Below are positions 47,521 through 60,100 of a stretch of DNA of 64,000 nucleotides, piece by piece. The notes beneath the pieces were generated by a model. That model worked only from the letters and a program-made list of their open reading frames with translations. It did no database searches and was not told the origin of the DNA. The first letter of the stretch is position 1. Each line of letters starts with the position of its first letter. A program made the translations under genes and the position numbers. Source of the DNA: Lethocerus indicus (taxonomy: Eukaryota > Arthropoda > Insecta > Hemiptera > Belostomatidae); contig JACDQD010000006.1 in the NCBI GenBank assembly GCA_019843655.1, positions 19,486,246-19,550,245 on the forward strand, written 5' to 3'.

Positions 47521-49297
47521 TGGTTCGGGATACTTTATGATTTCGGGAACATATTCAACAGCATAAAATGTGTGACCATTAGGATTTGGCTCACCAGTTA
47601 TAGTATGAATGAATAGTAATAGAACGATAGCATTACTTTATTTAAAAAAAGACAGATTTGCTATTCCTGGACTTTAAAACTTGGTAGATATTTTAATTTG
47701 CCTACTTCATTTCGCTATCTTTGAGAATGTAGTGATTTATAATAATATAATATCTAATATCTCGAAAGGAACAAAATAAAATATACAGTTTTTTTTCTTA
47801 AATTGTACTTACGGATCATCTTTTGCTTTAAATAAAATATGTCATTAACCATACCTAGAGCAATTTTAATACCGGCCATGCAATCTTCTGTGTTTCATTT
47901 ATTATTTTATTTATTTCAGTTAATGACATTCAATATAGCAGTATTTTATAAGAAAGGAATTTGAAATCAGGAAAATATGTTCACATTAATACTGAGATTG
48001 GCCAGCCAATCACGACAGCACGTGTGGTATCGCGCACTTAAACTTAAATACGAAGTGATAGTTGCGCAATCCGCAATTATGAAATGGAAAATTACCATTC
48101 TAAAACACTTCTAAGCGGTAATAATTCATCGGTTTCCTTTTATCCAAGGAGCGAGGACCCAATATCGAGAACTTCGAAAACCTCCATGTCTAAAATCCTT
48201 AATTTATTCATTCCCCCGTTTCCTTTACTTTCCAAGTTCCCCGGAGGATAAAGGATTGAGGGAGGATGGGCCTTGTGTTCCAATCGGTAAACTTGGCAGT
48301 TATATCTCTCCCCTCCACCCCCTTCCCCGGTCAAAATCGGAAACGATTCCCCTTCCCTTCCAATCCGGAGCCCTCCTTACAATGCCTCCTTTAAGAACCA
48401 AGGGGAGGTGGACGGGGACGGTGACACGGGGGGCGGCGGCAGGGAGAAACCTGAACTTAAATTAAAGTGCCAGCGACACTCGCCGCCCCCCACACTCGCC
48501 ACCGCCGCCGCCCCCTCCGCTCAACTTAACCCTTCAGATCTGGGCACTGAAAGCTTCCCGGCACTGCACACCGGCCAAACTTTCGAGTGTAACCCTAATT
48601 GACATCCGTCCACCAAACCCCCAGCCACCTCCACAAAAACACTCACAAGCACACACAAACCTCGGGCCGGTAAAAGCCGGCTCAGTTCTGCCTCCGGAAG
48701 AAGTTGTACTTGGGGGGGGGGCACTCTTCGAAAGAAATGCTAAGTAATCCCAGTCCTGGCCGCCCGACGTCTGACTCGGAATCAATAAAACCGTAAATAA
48801 TACGTTAGTAATTAATTGAATAACGTTAATAAGCATTAAATATACGATACGCTTCTGAAATCATTCGACCTAGAAAACACAGCTTTCACTTTTCATTCTG
48901 CGAAACGTTCCTTCGGCCCATACTACCTTTCCTTTGGAGGTTTTTCCATAGTTATTATTGAACGATTTATGTTCAGTATTCATTTTAGAGCTTTTCAAAC
49001 TCTTCTTTATTTCCGCGTATTCGGCAATCGATTCGTGAGAGGGCCCGGGTCGGGATTGGTGGAAGGAACAATGGGTAAAAGTAAAGTACAAAATAATGAT
49101 TCAAAGGTAGCTCAGCGGAAAAGTTGAAGGAGTAGTAAAGTTGTCCAACTCCCTAAATCCCAGATTGTCGCGTCGCTTCCCCCGCTCTTCCGCCCCTCCC
49201 CCGACCACCAGTTTTTGAAAAGACCGAAATGGGGGTGGGGTAACTCAATAAAGATCACGTGACGCCCACCCCCGAGGAGGAATTTAATTTTTTTCAG
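47521..49297. other. Spacer with one GC-rich island
   Basis: AT-rich to about 48140. A GC-rich island spans about 48240-48780 and includes a G-run at 48711-48721. Overlapping opposite-strand open frames there are compositional. A minus-strand stretch 47813-47887 ends at a good donor but has a purine-rich acceptor. Confidence 0.45.
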
Positions 49298-49480
49298 GCT
49301 CCCTCATCGCTGAAATCTAATTTAAATAATTTTCGCCCTACAATTCACGGCCGAACCGTAACGAGGAATTCGAAAACTCGTTCTGTAATCCATTCACTGG
49401 AGTTTCTTCAATCAACTTTCAGCTTTAGAATTCCCACGTCTATTTTACTAATTTCAACCAAAATCGATTACTACCTTTGA
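49298..49480 (+). CDS. Candidate terminal exon, 60 open codons
   Basis: An acceptor (TTTAATTTTTTTCAG) ends at 49297. The following phase-0 frame runs 60 codons to TGA 49478-49480. It begins APSSLKSNLNNFRPTIHGRT, continues VTRNSKTRSVIHSLEF and ends ISTKIDYYL. Composition is Ser/Thr/Arg-rich. The frame is open for some codons upstream of the acceptor too. No domain recognised. Confidence 0.17.
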   Translation, partial: APSSLKSNLNNFRPTIHGRTVTRNSKTRSVIHSLEFLQSTFSFRIPTSILLISTKIDYYL

Positions 49481-51740
49481 TTTATGAGTGCAATGTCAAA
49501 ACGCAATAATAATAACTGACACGACATTTCCAGTGGAAGTTTTGTCGTAGCGTTTGTATTCAATCGACATTATGCAAATAATTTCAGTAATAATAATCTT
49601 TTAAAGTTATCTTGCATTCATATATTCACAGATATGGCAATAAGTCATTATGCCATGTCATTTTATGTAACTAAGTTATATATATTTGCATTTTTATTCA
49701 GAATTACTTTTAGACTGATTGAAATTTTCCTGTAGTATATTACATTAATAGTCAACGTGAATGTAAACTGCAATTTGGATGAAATTAAATCTATCTAAAA
49801 TGTTAGTGCAACATTTTACGCAGTTTTTACAGAAAAGTGTTAAAGGCAAGCTTGCAGACATAATTTCTTTTCGAGCTCGTTCAGAGCTTTATAATATTGA
49901 TAATCCACCTTTTCATAATATCGCTCTCTGCCCAGGGAGTGAGAGAGACAGATCGCCCTACGACAAAAAAAAAGCGATATTAAAATCTCCGCAGGATTTT
50001 GGTGACTCGGCCTTCCCGATATCGGCTTTCGTTGAATATTAATGGCTTAGAAAAATCTTGGCCCGGCTCGTCCGGTCCCGAATTGCAGAAACCGAATTAT
50101 GAACAGCCGCCCCCTCCGCCTCCTACTCCGCCCACAGCCTACAGTGATCTGCATAAATCAACAGAGTTTTGGCTCTACCACCAGAACCGACAATAATTAA
50201 CATTCGAGTTTAAAGTGGGCCGAAATTTCTCTGCCGGCCGACCGTCTCCGGAACAAAATAAACTGGAAGTAATTCGATTGTTAATATTTAATTTAAATTC
50301 GAATTCCGCCTTTCCGTCCGTAATCGGGAATATTCATAATATTGAAATTGGGAACAGAATCTCTCCCGGTCCGGTGGCTGGATTAATTAATCTGTACAAC
50401 GAAGAGGGACAGAATTGATAATGGCTTTGAACATTGATTTACGATAAGAGCCAAAAATGCTGATGGGTCAGTGATTTTGGATCTAAGATTCGTCACACGG
50501 AAAAATTACAATATCATTGAGGAGCAGGGTCCTTTATATAATGATGGTCGTAAATTTCGTGAGAAATATTCAGTTATTCCCAGTTGCAACTGTAATAGCG
50601 TTATTTGTTGAAAATTACATTACGGTAATCCAACGTTAGCATAACGCCGCATTAAATAATCTGATATACTTTTCGACGTTACTGTCCCACATTGTCCCTT
50701 TTGAAGTGAGAGCCACTGAAAAAAGGAAAAGCGGGCGGTTCCACATCAGGGACACGCTACATAATTTATTTGTCCAACAATGGAACAGGCAGAACGAGTA
50801 AATTTCAAATGGGGCTGAATCATTGAGGACCCGTTCGATTTCAGACGGGGGTATCTTCAGCGAGTGAGGTACGGACGCTGGCTCGGGATTTAGCGCCTGT
50901 AAAATCTTTTACGGATACCCCTTTTAGTGGGGGGGGAGGGAGGGAGGTCCGCGTGCACGCAAAAGGGGGGGCCTACGTTAAGTCCCTCTTCCCTTTTATC
51001 TGCCTCAAAGGATATAGACGGGCCCTTCGTTTTTTCCCCTCTTCAAACCGATTTTCAGTCTTGACTATTTGAGTAGTCGTCCACTCTACCGAAACATAGT
51101 CAAATGGCCGCAAGATTATCATTTCTAATTGTACATCTAATTATTATTGAAATCAACCTTTTTTTCCGAAATGGAATTACCTATTTATCGAGTTATATGT
51201 TTTATCGCATAATCGATTTCAGTCACAACCATCTTTTTTGGCATTGTGGCTTTCTTCTAGGCTCTGCTAGTTGTTTGTTGCCAACAATTACGGCAAATCT
51301 GCGTGCATTGTATGGTTCTGATTTGACCTTCACTCTACAATTACCAATCACTAGTCCAATTAACGGATTATTGTTATTTTGACGTGGAAACCTAATGTGA
51401 ATGTGCAGTAGAAACTCGCAAAAGGAAACGACGAATCATATTCTTTCATCAGTTATTTTCTATTTTAGGAGCTTGCGCTCCTCACCGAGGTGATCTTAGA
51501 TGGCTTTACTATGAATTGCACGCAAATTATTATCTATTTCCTTCGTTCGGTTTTTCTATTTTTGAACCTGATCACACCCGTTTCAAAGTATTGGCCTCCC
51601 AAGGAATTCGTTCATTCTGCAGCGTGTTACACTTAGTTGAAAGTTCGCCCGTGTCCCCTTAAGCCGAACAATGAGCACACTTACTTACTTAAATTCACAG
51701 GCTAATTTGCATGTAGAACAATTAGCCGTCGACGAAGGTA
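49481..51740. other. Spacer with GC-rich patches
   Basis: AT-rich, with GC-rich patches at about 50030-50260 and 50820-51020; the latter has a G-rich tract near 50930-50948. Open frames up to 92 codons lack domains. Confidence 0.5.
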
Positions 51741-51790
51741 CTCTCTCTCTCTCTCTCTCTCTCTCTCGCTCTCTCCCTCCCTTCCTCTGT
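51741..51790 (+). repeat. (CT)n microsatellite
   Basis: About 16 perfect CT units to 51768, then GCTCTCTCC and further CT/CCT units. Confidence 0.93.
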
Positions 51791-52458
51791 ATCTCTCCCG
51801 GAGAGAGAGGTGACGACTATATTAGATTGGCGGAGGACCGTTAATTGCATCTATATTTAGGGTGGCGGGGGAAGCTCTAATTCGGAACCGGGGCACCCTC
51901 CCCTCATTGAATTAGACCTTCCTACCTGCCCTATCTCCTCACCCGTCTGATTGTAACTCCCAATAGTTTTAGACAAAAATCTAAATTAATCTATATTTCA
52001 TCATCCTCTATGATCTTTTCATCACCAATATACATAAGTAGCCATTAGTTGGGCAAAACGGAAACATTATCATAAATAAATAAGAAACAATTGTCATTAA
52101 ATAATATTAATTAAAGTAGCGTTTTCTCTTTTAGATTCCTCTAATCAACTAATAGAAAGACACATTACCAATACAGCTAGTGAATATTTATTTTACTGCT
52201 GTCCCAGATTCATCGACTGATCGAAAATGAGTTTTTCATTTCTTTGTTTTAAAGAAAATAATTCCGAGCATTTCAATACTGTGGAGGTAGTCCAATTATT
52301 TTCGAAACACTGTATAATATCCAGTTATTTATAACACAGTATCCCTGTGGAATACATTTAACCATATCAGAATTCCCTTTTTCAAATAACTGACTCATAT
52401 GTGTAAGTATACGGCTCACTCTAGGTATTTGACCAACATGCCCGAAATTAAATTAATG
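51791..52458. other. Spacer without recognised genes
   Basis: GC-rich to about 51960, then AT-rich. Nothing recognised. Confidence 0.5.
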
Positions 52459-52596
52459 CTAACGGGTCCGTCCCCTCTTTTTACGACTAATCCCGCGGAC
52501 ACGTTTTGCCGTCTGATAAAATGAAATATATAATTTACAGTTTTCAGGGCCGCGTTCGGGTATAAAATACACCCTTTTTTCTGGGGACGAAAATTC
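52459..52596 (-). CDS. Candidate terminal exon, basic C-terminus
   Basis: On the minus strand a strong acceptor (CGCGCCCTTTTTTCTTTCAG) is followed by 45 codons in phase 0. The frame begins EFSSPEKRVYFIPERGPENC and ends KRVRGISRKKRGRTR at the TAG 52459-52461. A second frame after the same acceptor is open for slightly longer and also looks protein-like, so the choice of frame is unsafe. No family recognised; the basic tail resembles a nuclear-localisation signal. Confidence 0.17.
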   Translation of the reverse strand, partial: EFSSPEKRVYFIPERGPENCKLYISFYQTAKRVRGISRKKRGRTR

Positions 52597-55500
52597 CTGA
52601 AAGAAAAAAGGGCGCGAGGGGCGATTTCAAAATTAAATCATACGCCATGCTTCTCAACTGACCTGTCTTGCTTGCCACTGCTATATTTTTGTGCTCACAC
52701 TTCTACGGAACGCCTATTTTGCCCGCTGAAAACGTAATTATTGAAATTGACGTACTAACCTAAGCGGTGAATAAAGCTCTCCGATCGATATGAGGGGGTT
52801 CAGATGATTATATTAAATTGTAGTCGTACCTTCCAGTAGAATCCTGCACGTATCAGGGGGTGAAATTTCCTCCAAGCGCCTTGTACCTAGAATTAAACAA
52901 CTCGAAGTGGAATTCAGGTTGTTGGTCCGATCCGGTTCTGTCATGACTATACAGTATGCATGAAATATCGGTTCTTATAACATACATTTTATATATTAGA
53001 TTTTGTCTATCAGACCTTGACCAGTGAATACTAACGTACAGCCAGGGTATCAAATTCACATTAGAACGATCTTATTATCTAAAAATGATATTTTATATGC
53101 TTTCGATTTAAAAATAAATATAAAATTGTAATTTTAGGAAAATTACGCATACAATTAGCTATTGACATGGACTAGTCAGTTGATCAATAGCGATTGCCAA
53201 ATCCTAGGGTGCTCTCCTTACCTAAAAAAAATCGAACAATACTGTTAACTATTTTAAAATGATTTAGCTCGATGTTTATATATATTCAATATTTCATTCT
53301 ACATGATAATAGATGTCGCAAACAAATCAGTATTTTCGTCTGTTAGTATTTATAATGGGAAATAGTCATGATAAACATAGGAATGGCAATGCTTTACAAT
53401 CATATAGATAAAGTTTATTCGGAATTTATTAGATTTCGGCGTAAGTACTGACCCACGTTTTATTTATAATTTCACCGCTACACTAATATTCGGTAGATCT
53501 AACACCACTACCGAGGAAACGATAGCGACGATATTCTAATTCGTGTGTTAAAAACGTCGAATGTGTTCTCAGGTGCTACATTAGGCCCAGTGCAACGTTT
53601 CCACATTTAAACACAGCAATCCCCTTACCCTCTCTGTAGCTCCCGTCAAGCCTCCCTTGTTTCGTATTTTTTTTATTTCGAGAGGGATTCACATGGGGTC
53701 CAGGTAAATAAAAAGAAATCCTCTTAGTTAGCTGGGATGAGAGGAGAGTGGCGGGGGTGGCGGCTAATTGCCCCCGGCCACTCCGCGTCTGGGTCCCCTC
53801 CGGGGACGAACTTTTAATTAGGCCTCGGGTCGTGGGGGCACCGTGAGGCCCAGCACTGCAAAAATTTTTCGGATTTGAAGCGCGGGAACGTGGTGGACGG
53901 GTAGGGTAGGCGGTGGCAATTATATGCGAGAAGGACCGCCCAAAAAAGTATAACCCTTCCCGACCCTCCAGGACCTAATATTTAATTAAGAGTATTTCGA
54001 AAACATCGCGGGCCCGCCCCGGCAATTTGTCCGGTTTGGGTTGCGGTCGGTACGGGAGAGGGGGGAGGGCGTTCGAGGGGGGACACAGTACACACTTCGT
54101 GTTGAAAACAATTTAATTCCGTTGATAAATTCTAAGAGGAGGATGGCGGGCGGCTTGGAGTGGGCTGTGACCGTGCGTTATATTCGTTTAATTAAATTGG
54201 GCACCGTTGTCGGGGCGGGCCGGGGAGGCCTTCATTAGGCCGGGCACACCCCTACCCCTCTCCCCCCTCCCGTTGATAAACTGCAAACCTTTATTAAAAC
54301 TTTCGCCCCGCTCTAGGACTTGGACCGTCTAACGTCCCCCCGCCCATAACAGCCGTAGAGACCCCAACACCGTGGGACCGGTTAGCCAGCACCGATCGCC
54401 TTCCTGCACTTTTCTTTTAACCCGCGCGGCTTAATTAACTTTATTTCACGATACTTTAGGAGGTCACCGTGCGGAAAAAAGCGTCAGTCGGTCGGTAAAA
54501 CGAGACGGATAGAAGGTCTGCATTTAGGGAACAACTGACATTCTTAAACAAGTATATGAATCTGAAGTTATCGTAATTGGACTACTTCCTTTATATACCA
54601 TTCCATGAATGCGTGAATTAATTACGTTATTAATTACGCATTATCTCTTTTAAGTACAGTCGATTTATCTTAATGTCGCCGTTGATACTATTCATAAATA
54701 CAGATATGAGCCCTACCACCTCGAAGCAGAACGAAACAGAATACCGAGGTAGGTGTCATTCCCAACTCATCAATCAGTTACCGTCACAATGTCTGCGCCA
54801 GAACTGACACTCAACGAATCGTTTCTAACGGAATCTTGAACTAGCATCTCGTACAATAACGAGATGAACGTTTGCCGCATTTAGACGAGAAATGAAATTC
54901 GACGTGGTGATTTGATCTTTACACTCATAGAGATTCATAAATTTTGAACATTTGCCAATATTAGAATAGAGGAAGAAACATTATAATGACCTATTTCTAA
55001 TTGAAGAAGAACAGCAGGCGTTTATGTTACCACGGTTATTGTAGAACTTAGCCAGAAATTCGGGCCGCTTGTAACGCGAAATATTGCGCTCGATAAAAGA
55101 GAGCCAGGTGAAACCGCCGGATGTGAAAATAATAATTGAGCGTTTGACTTAACCGGGAGCCGGAAAGAAGAAAAAAATATTATATTGGGTAAAAAGTCGG
55201 GTAAGGGCGGGGAGTTAAGCCGCCGGGATGGATCTCAGGGGTGCCACTAGAGGCGGCCTTAATTTACATATTGATGTCCCCCAACCCGTTCTGGACCGCC
55301 CCCGAGATCCTCGGAGGGCGGCAATTTTTCATCGGCCCTCCCCCTATAAAATTAGGAAACCGTGTAATTGCTTCATCCTACCCCGCAGGATAGCCACTCC
55401 CCTGGGGCTATATTGGATATCCCCGTGGGATCAGAAATACACTCCCCATTTATGATTCCCAACCCGGTCGACCGCGGTAGTTTTTATCTCCCGTATCTGC

Positions 55501-56448
55501 ATAATATTTATATAAAGAAAGGGGATGGGCCGGCAGGATTTTAACGTGATATTATTTCACCGGCGCGACGCTAAACCGACTCGTAAATCTAAAATTTATT
55601 AGCCTTAACGAATTCTTTGAGCGGAAGTTTAACGTTTCAAGATTATTCCTAAAATTCGAAGGAATTTGTATGAAATAAATCCATTAGCCATAAATTACGT
55701 AGCGAAGATTAAATTTCCCAATACTATGTATCGTATGTCTTTTATATTTACAGCGTGAGATTCAATTTTGGGCACTTATCTTGTTTCGACTATCTGCCCA
55801 TATAAACAGTTAAATCATAAATTATTATCTGCAATATTTAAATGTTTTGTGATTTTTCCGCTTCAGCTATGCATGGATTAAATCCCACACTAATATCTTA
55901 AAGAGTTTCCTGTTAATAATTAAAGGCTTCGGAGCCAATAAATATTGGCAGTGAGAATGGCGGGCGTTTATCCAGTGACCCTATTCCGGACAGTTAAATC
56001 GACTGCGGGTAAGCGTCCGGTCACTTCCATTCGTAAAGCATCCGAATATTTATTTTCGATCCTATCGTAAAATCTGGGCAATTCACGACGAATACACAAT
56101 AATTTACGAGGTCGGGCCCTCGTGGTGTAAGCCCGGCGGGCCATGTTTGGTACCGCTTTAGCGCAGCTTTTTCCGAACGGCGCCGCGTTTTCACAATTTA
56201 TTTTTGGGCGCTGCGAGCCCTGTGGCGGTCGGGCGGGGGCATGCCGAATATTTCTTAAACGGAATTTATCTCCCGCAGGAAAAAAACGTTGAACCGACGA
56301 TCGCGAAAGCGTTTATCGATGTGGCGACCATTAAAAGGCTTTATTGTTCCCCCTTGACAGCTTTTTTCCTAGTCCTTATTACCTGGTTATATCTGGAAAA
56401 CCTGAAATAGCTTTTGTACATATATCATGTAGTTGATGTACAGTGTAT
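52597..56448. other. Spacer with the largest GC-rich block
   Basis: AT-rich to about 53580. A nearly continuous GC-rich block spans about 53600-54530, with further patches at about 55030-55540 and 56090-56270. A decamer ATTAATTACG occurs twice near 54617-54641. Open frames are short and without domains. Confidence 0.5.
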
Positions 56449-56480
56449 GCTACATAAATGAAGAACAAGTTTAACATACC
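56449..56480 (+). repeat. Left copy of an interrupted direct repeat
   Basis: Contains TAAATGAAGAACA (56455-56467), exactly repeated at 56910-56922. Both copies are then followed by TACC, here after an extra 9 nt. It flanks an inverted-repeat unit. Confidence 0.75.
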
Positions 56481-56507
56481 TGTTTTGTGGTCTGCGAGGG
56501 GTCGAAA

Positions 56508-56583
56508 TACCATAGATTTCGTGTGTTTCTGTCTGCACTTTGGATGTTTTTTGGGCATCCTACTGCACTGTCACTGTATTGTA
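56508..56583. repeat. Inverted-repeat arm 1 (deleted form)
   Basis: It is the reverse complement of the outer parts of 56762-56911. ATAGATTTCGTGTGTTTCTG matches the far end and GGGCATCC...CTGCACTGTCACTGT the near end, with about 76 nt missing in the middle relative to arm 2. Confidence 0.85.
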
Positions 56584-56761
56584 AGGCGCTATATATAAGG
56601 CGCTAATACTAAAATGTAAGTCAGGCCTTTGTTGCGGGCTAGTATTAGGTGCATCGTACCATTGAAACTAGTAGCGCATTAAACTGAATATACTACGCGT
56701 TTTAATAGTGTTAAAAATAAGTCAAGTATTAAAATATATTATAACTGACCTTAATAGACAG

Positions 56762-56911
56762 TACAATTGACAGTGACAGTGCAGTGAGGATGCCCAAAAA
56801 CATCCAAAGTGCCAAAAGTGACTAACACCGCTACTGAAGGTGGCGAGCAGCCGACACCGGAAAAAAAACCAAACCAGCGAGAGGAGACAGAAACACACGA
56901 AATCTACGGTA
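56762..56911. repeat. Inverted-repeat arm 2 (longer form)
   Basis: The 150-nt partner of arm 1, across a 178-nt loop. The middle, absent from arm 1, is open on the plus strand from 56788 to the TGA at 56914. It encodes a Pro/Thr/Glu/Lys-rich peptide (KVTNTATEGGEQPTPEKKP). An ATG at 56789 lies one frame away. The composition suggests a degraded protein N-terminus or a disordered linker, but I cannot name it. Confidence 0.8.
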
Positions 56912-56926
56912 AATGAAGAACATACC
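56910..56926 (+). repeat. Right copy of the interrupted direct repeat
   Basis: TAAATGAAGAACATACC. The first 13 nt are identical to 56455-56467. Together with the left copy it brackets the inverted-repeat unit like a target-site duplication, though the left copy carries an extra 9 nt. Confidence 0.75.
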
Positions 56927-56983
56927 AAGCAGACGAAGTATAGTCTTCTGCGAATTGTGTATGAGTTTACCTAATATACTAAC

Positions 56984-57106
56984 CTGAAATACACCAAGCG
57001 TATCTTCACACACAAGACAAAGCTTGTGGACACCAAGATAAAACAGCGAGCATTTTTTTTTAAGTGTCCAGTAGCATATTTCTGAATCAGATCGAATATT
57101 GTTCAA
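56984..57106 (-). CDS. Possible BED-type zinc-finger half, transposon-derived
   Basis: A minus-strand frame reads YWTLKKKCSLFYLGVHKLCL, then VCEDTLGVFQ, and stops being exon-like at a consensus donor (CAG then GTTAGT at 56983). The pattern Phe-Tyr...Lys-x-Cys-Leu-x-Cys-x-x-Thr/Val...Val-Phe resembles the first half of the BED zinc finger in hAT-derived proteins of the ZBED5/GTF2IRD2 type, where KxxCLxC...VF is followed by an H-x3-5-H half. That second half is not found directly downstream. It would need splicing, or the fragment is truncated. The match covers about 25 residues and is from memory. Confidence 0.2.
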
Positions 57107-60100
57107 TTAAAATAATCTCTCGCAGGTTTCCCAATATCCCGACGAACCCGACAACTGTAAACGGGGCGTGTCGACAATGCGGCCGAATACTAAATGAAAT
57201 TCATGACCCGAAGTGGCGGGGGAGGTCTTAATATTGGCGGTAAGACAGTGGGTGTCCGCCCAGGCCTTTGGGGGTGGAGGCTGGGCCCAGAGGGGGGGAG
57301 CGCCCCACCACCTATGAATAATGCAGAGGGGGGCTCTTCTACCACAACACTGTCCTACCCCCCGCAACTCCGCCACCACCTCAGGTTCGGATATTGTCTT
57401 AAAATATCTTCATGAGGTATTCATGAACCCCCCTCTGGCAACGGGTTAACCCCCCCGCTATCCGACCCCCTTCAAAACCCCTGTTTATATTTTTAGACGT
57501 CCCATTTTTTTCCTCGAAACCCACTACCTCCCGGTGATTTTACGAGAAGGCAACTTCCGACCGAGATTTTGAGGCGGTCTGAAATATTGCCGCGCCCGGC
57601 AGAATTCCATGATGCAGAAAATGGTCCCTACCTCAGACATCCCAGGCTCGGAACAGTACATTAGGAGAGAATTTCACAAGAGGTTATTCCTATTTCAAAC
57701 ACATATTTTGAAAATATTGAACGGATGCCTCGGTGTGCATAAATCTCGCCAGATCTCTGATATAATTAATGCTAATTTGAGCTTCGGTTTTCCGCCTATT
57801 CACTACGAGCATGCTTAAAAGATACAAAGTCCTTATTACATTTACGTACAGTTACTGGATAAGTTTCCATTTCCAGAATCCATTTATTCTTGTTACCACT
57901 ACAGCAACCTAAAATAAAAACTGCATTTCCTGTAACCCGGTAGTACTGTCAAACATAAATTATCTACCTCAAAACTAATATTTAATTATGGTATATGCAT
58001 GACATTACCGAAAACAGAAATACATTAAAGAAATTCGTGGAATCTATCCAATAAATTATACGAATATTTGTGAAAATGCTAGACGACTGGTAACTTCGCC
58101 TGGTAACAGTCCGGTTAACTACTATTTTAATTGGATATAAACAGTTTAATTAATTTAAGTGTGTGAGTCTTATTGAATTTAGAAGAGATGGGTCGGAGGG
58201 ATGAAGTTGACTGGAGCCGTGCTCAAAGCCAGATTAGAGCGAAATCACAGTACATCGTTAACTCCACCTCGGACCCTCGCCCGTCCAGCCTTATTATCCC
58301 TAAATGTTTTTCCAACCCCTCCCTCAAAATCTCTTTGCTAAATCCTCCCGGACGCCGGTAACGAATTGGCCGGGAGAGGGTGGGATTTGACAGTATAAAA
58401 GAAGGCGGGTTGGTATCTTTTGTTATTTGGACAGCCCCCTGTAAATAATAATCCACACAAGCCAATGTTATACCTTTTTATATATACTGACCGTAGAAAC
58501 TTCCTATATATAAATAATTGTACTTCTTTATACCACCTCACGCGTACCATTATTTCAGGTGAGAAATTGCATTTTATCTTTGTATTCTTACATATAACAT
58601 AGTTATTATCATTATATTTGTAATATTTCATATAACAAAAGTCGTAATTGAAACGAACATTGTTGATTGAGCATTTCAAATTTGGTGCGGATACGTCGAA
58701 CGGTATAGAGGCCATTACCCGACCAAGAGGTATCCAAATATTTGAGTTATCTGGATCACCGCTTAAGGCCAAAAGTACCAAAAACGGAGCAGCCGGTGGT
58801 AACTGGGTCCTACCACTGCGGTCTTTTAAACCCGCAGATCCCTAATCCCCCGCTAACAAGTCCACACGGCCCCAACTTGCACAGCCGGATTTCCGAGCAA
58901 AAAACAATCCTTACTTAATACTGACAAGTGCCGTATTTGCAAATATAATTACATCAGGATTTAGAATATTTATTCAAGCCCAGAATATTTTGTTAGGAAT
59001 TTAGTAATGTTAAAAAAAGCCGAATTTATTAACGTTTCTAATTACTGAATTGATGTAATCATTATTTATAAATATATATTGATATTATGATATTATTAAT
59101 TAAATAAGGATTGGTGTAACCCATTATTTTTTGCGAAATAACGTAATGTTATTTATTAGGTCCTATCGATATAAGCCCATTTTTAAAACGGAAAGTTGTC
59201 GTCCGAAATAGGGTAGGTGGATTTTACTACATCGTATCGGTTGTACTCATACCACGAACCGCTGCATGTGATTTATGGGACGAATTGCTGGAATAAGCAC
59301 AATTTGGTTTCCCCATTGGAGCGGGTGACGTTTGCCGGTTTATCTGCCGCATTAGTATAGCTGCATTACCTTTTATTGCTTTACCGATATGCGCACCACA
59401 TAGAAGTGACTGCGATTTACCCTCGCCCGCTGGAAGGCCATCGACCGAGTTCACATTTCATTAAAATGTGAACGAATAATTCATTTTGTTTGTTTTTAAT
59501 TCATTATGTATAAATAATTGTTTTTTTTCACAATTTTTCAGCAACTTAGCTGAGTGAAATCATTAGTCAAGTCCATTGACCTCGACGCGGTCAATAACTT
59601 GTGCTGTTAGTTATTCCGAGCTCGTAAACATAATCATATGTGTCCAATCGGAATATAAGTAGCACGATTACCAATAGTACGACTTGTTTGAATAATTTGG
59701 TGTAGAAGTAGTACTGCAACTTTAGAACAGCTGAATCCGAACCGGAGGTGGAAACTATAAACAATAATAATGTAATAAAACTAGCGCTATGATTGTTTCA
59801 GGAGGGCTTCACTTTAAGAAGACATATATCTGGACGAAACTGCACATCTTCCGTTGATATTAAAAGCTGAATAGGACCTGTTTCCTGCTCAGATAACGCG
59901 AAGCAGAAACCCAGTACGAAGTCGACACTTAATTTTAGATGTAATCAAATTCAGTACATACTTGTCGGCGGTATTCCGGCCCTTCAACGCGTAATCGGTG
60001 GCCCGGTCCCCGACTGAATTGATGGGCGCTTTGCGTGCGATCTGTTGGGGCGCGTTAATTTAGCATAGAGGCCCCGAGATCTAGAGCAAATTGAGGCCGA

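Noticed and set aside
47813..47887. Minus-strand 75-nt open segment (ending at GTAAGTAC) encoding MAGIKIALGMVNDIFY-like sequence
   Set aside because: The upstream AG is preceded by purine-rich DNA rather than a pyrimidine tract. The good acceptor at that place is on the opposite strand.
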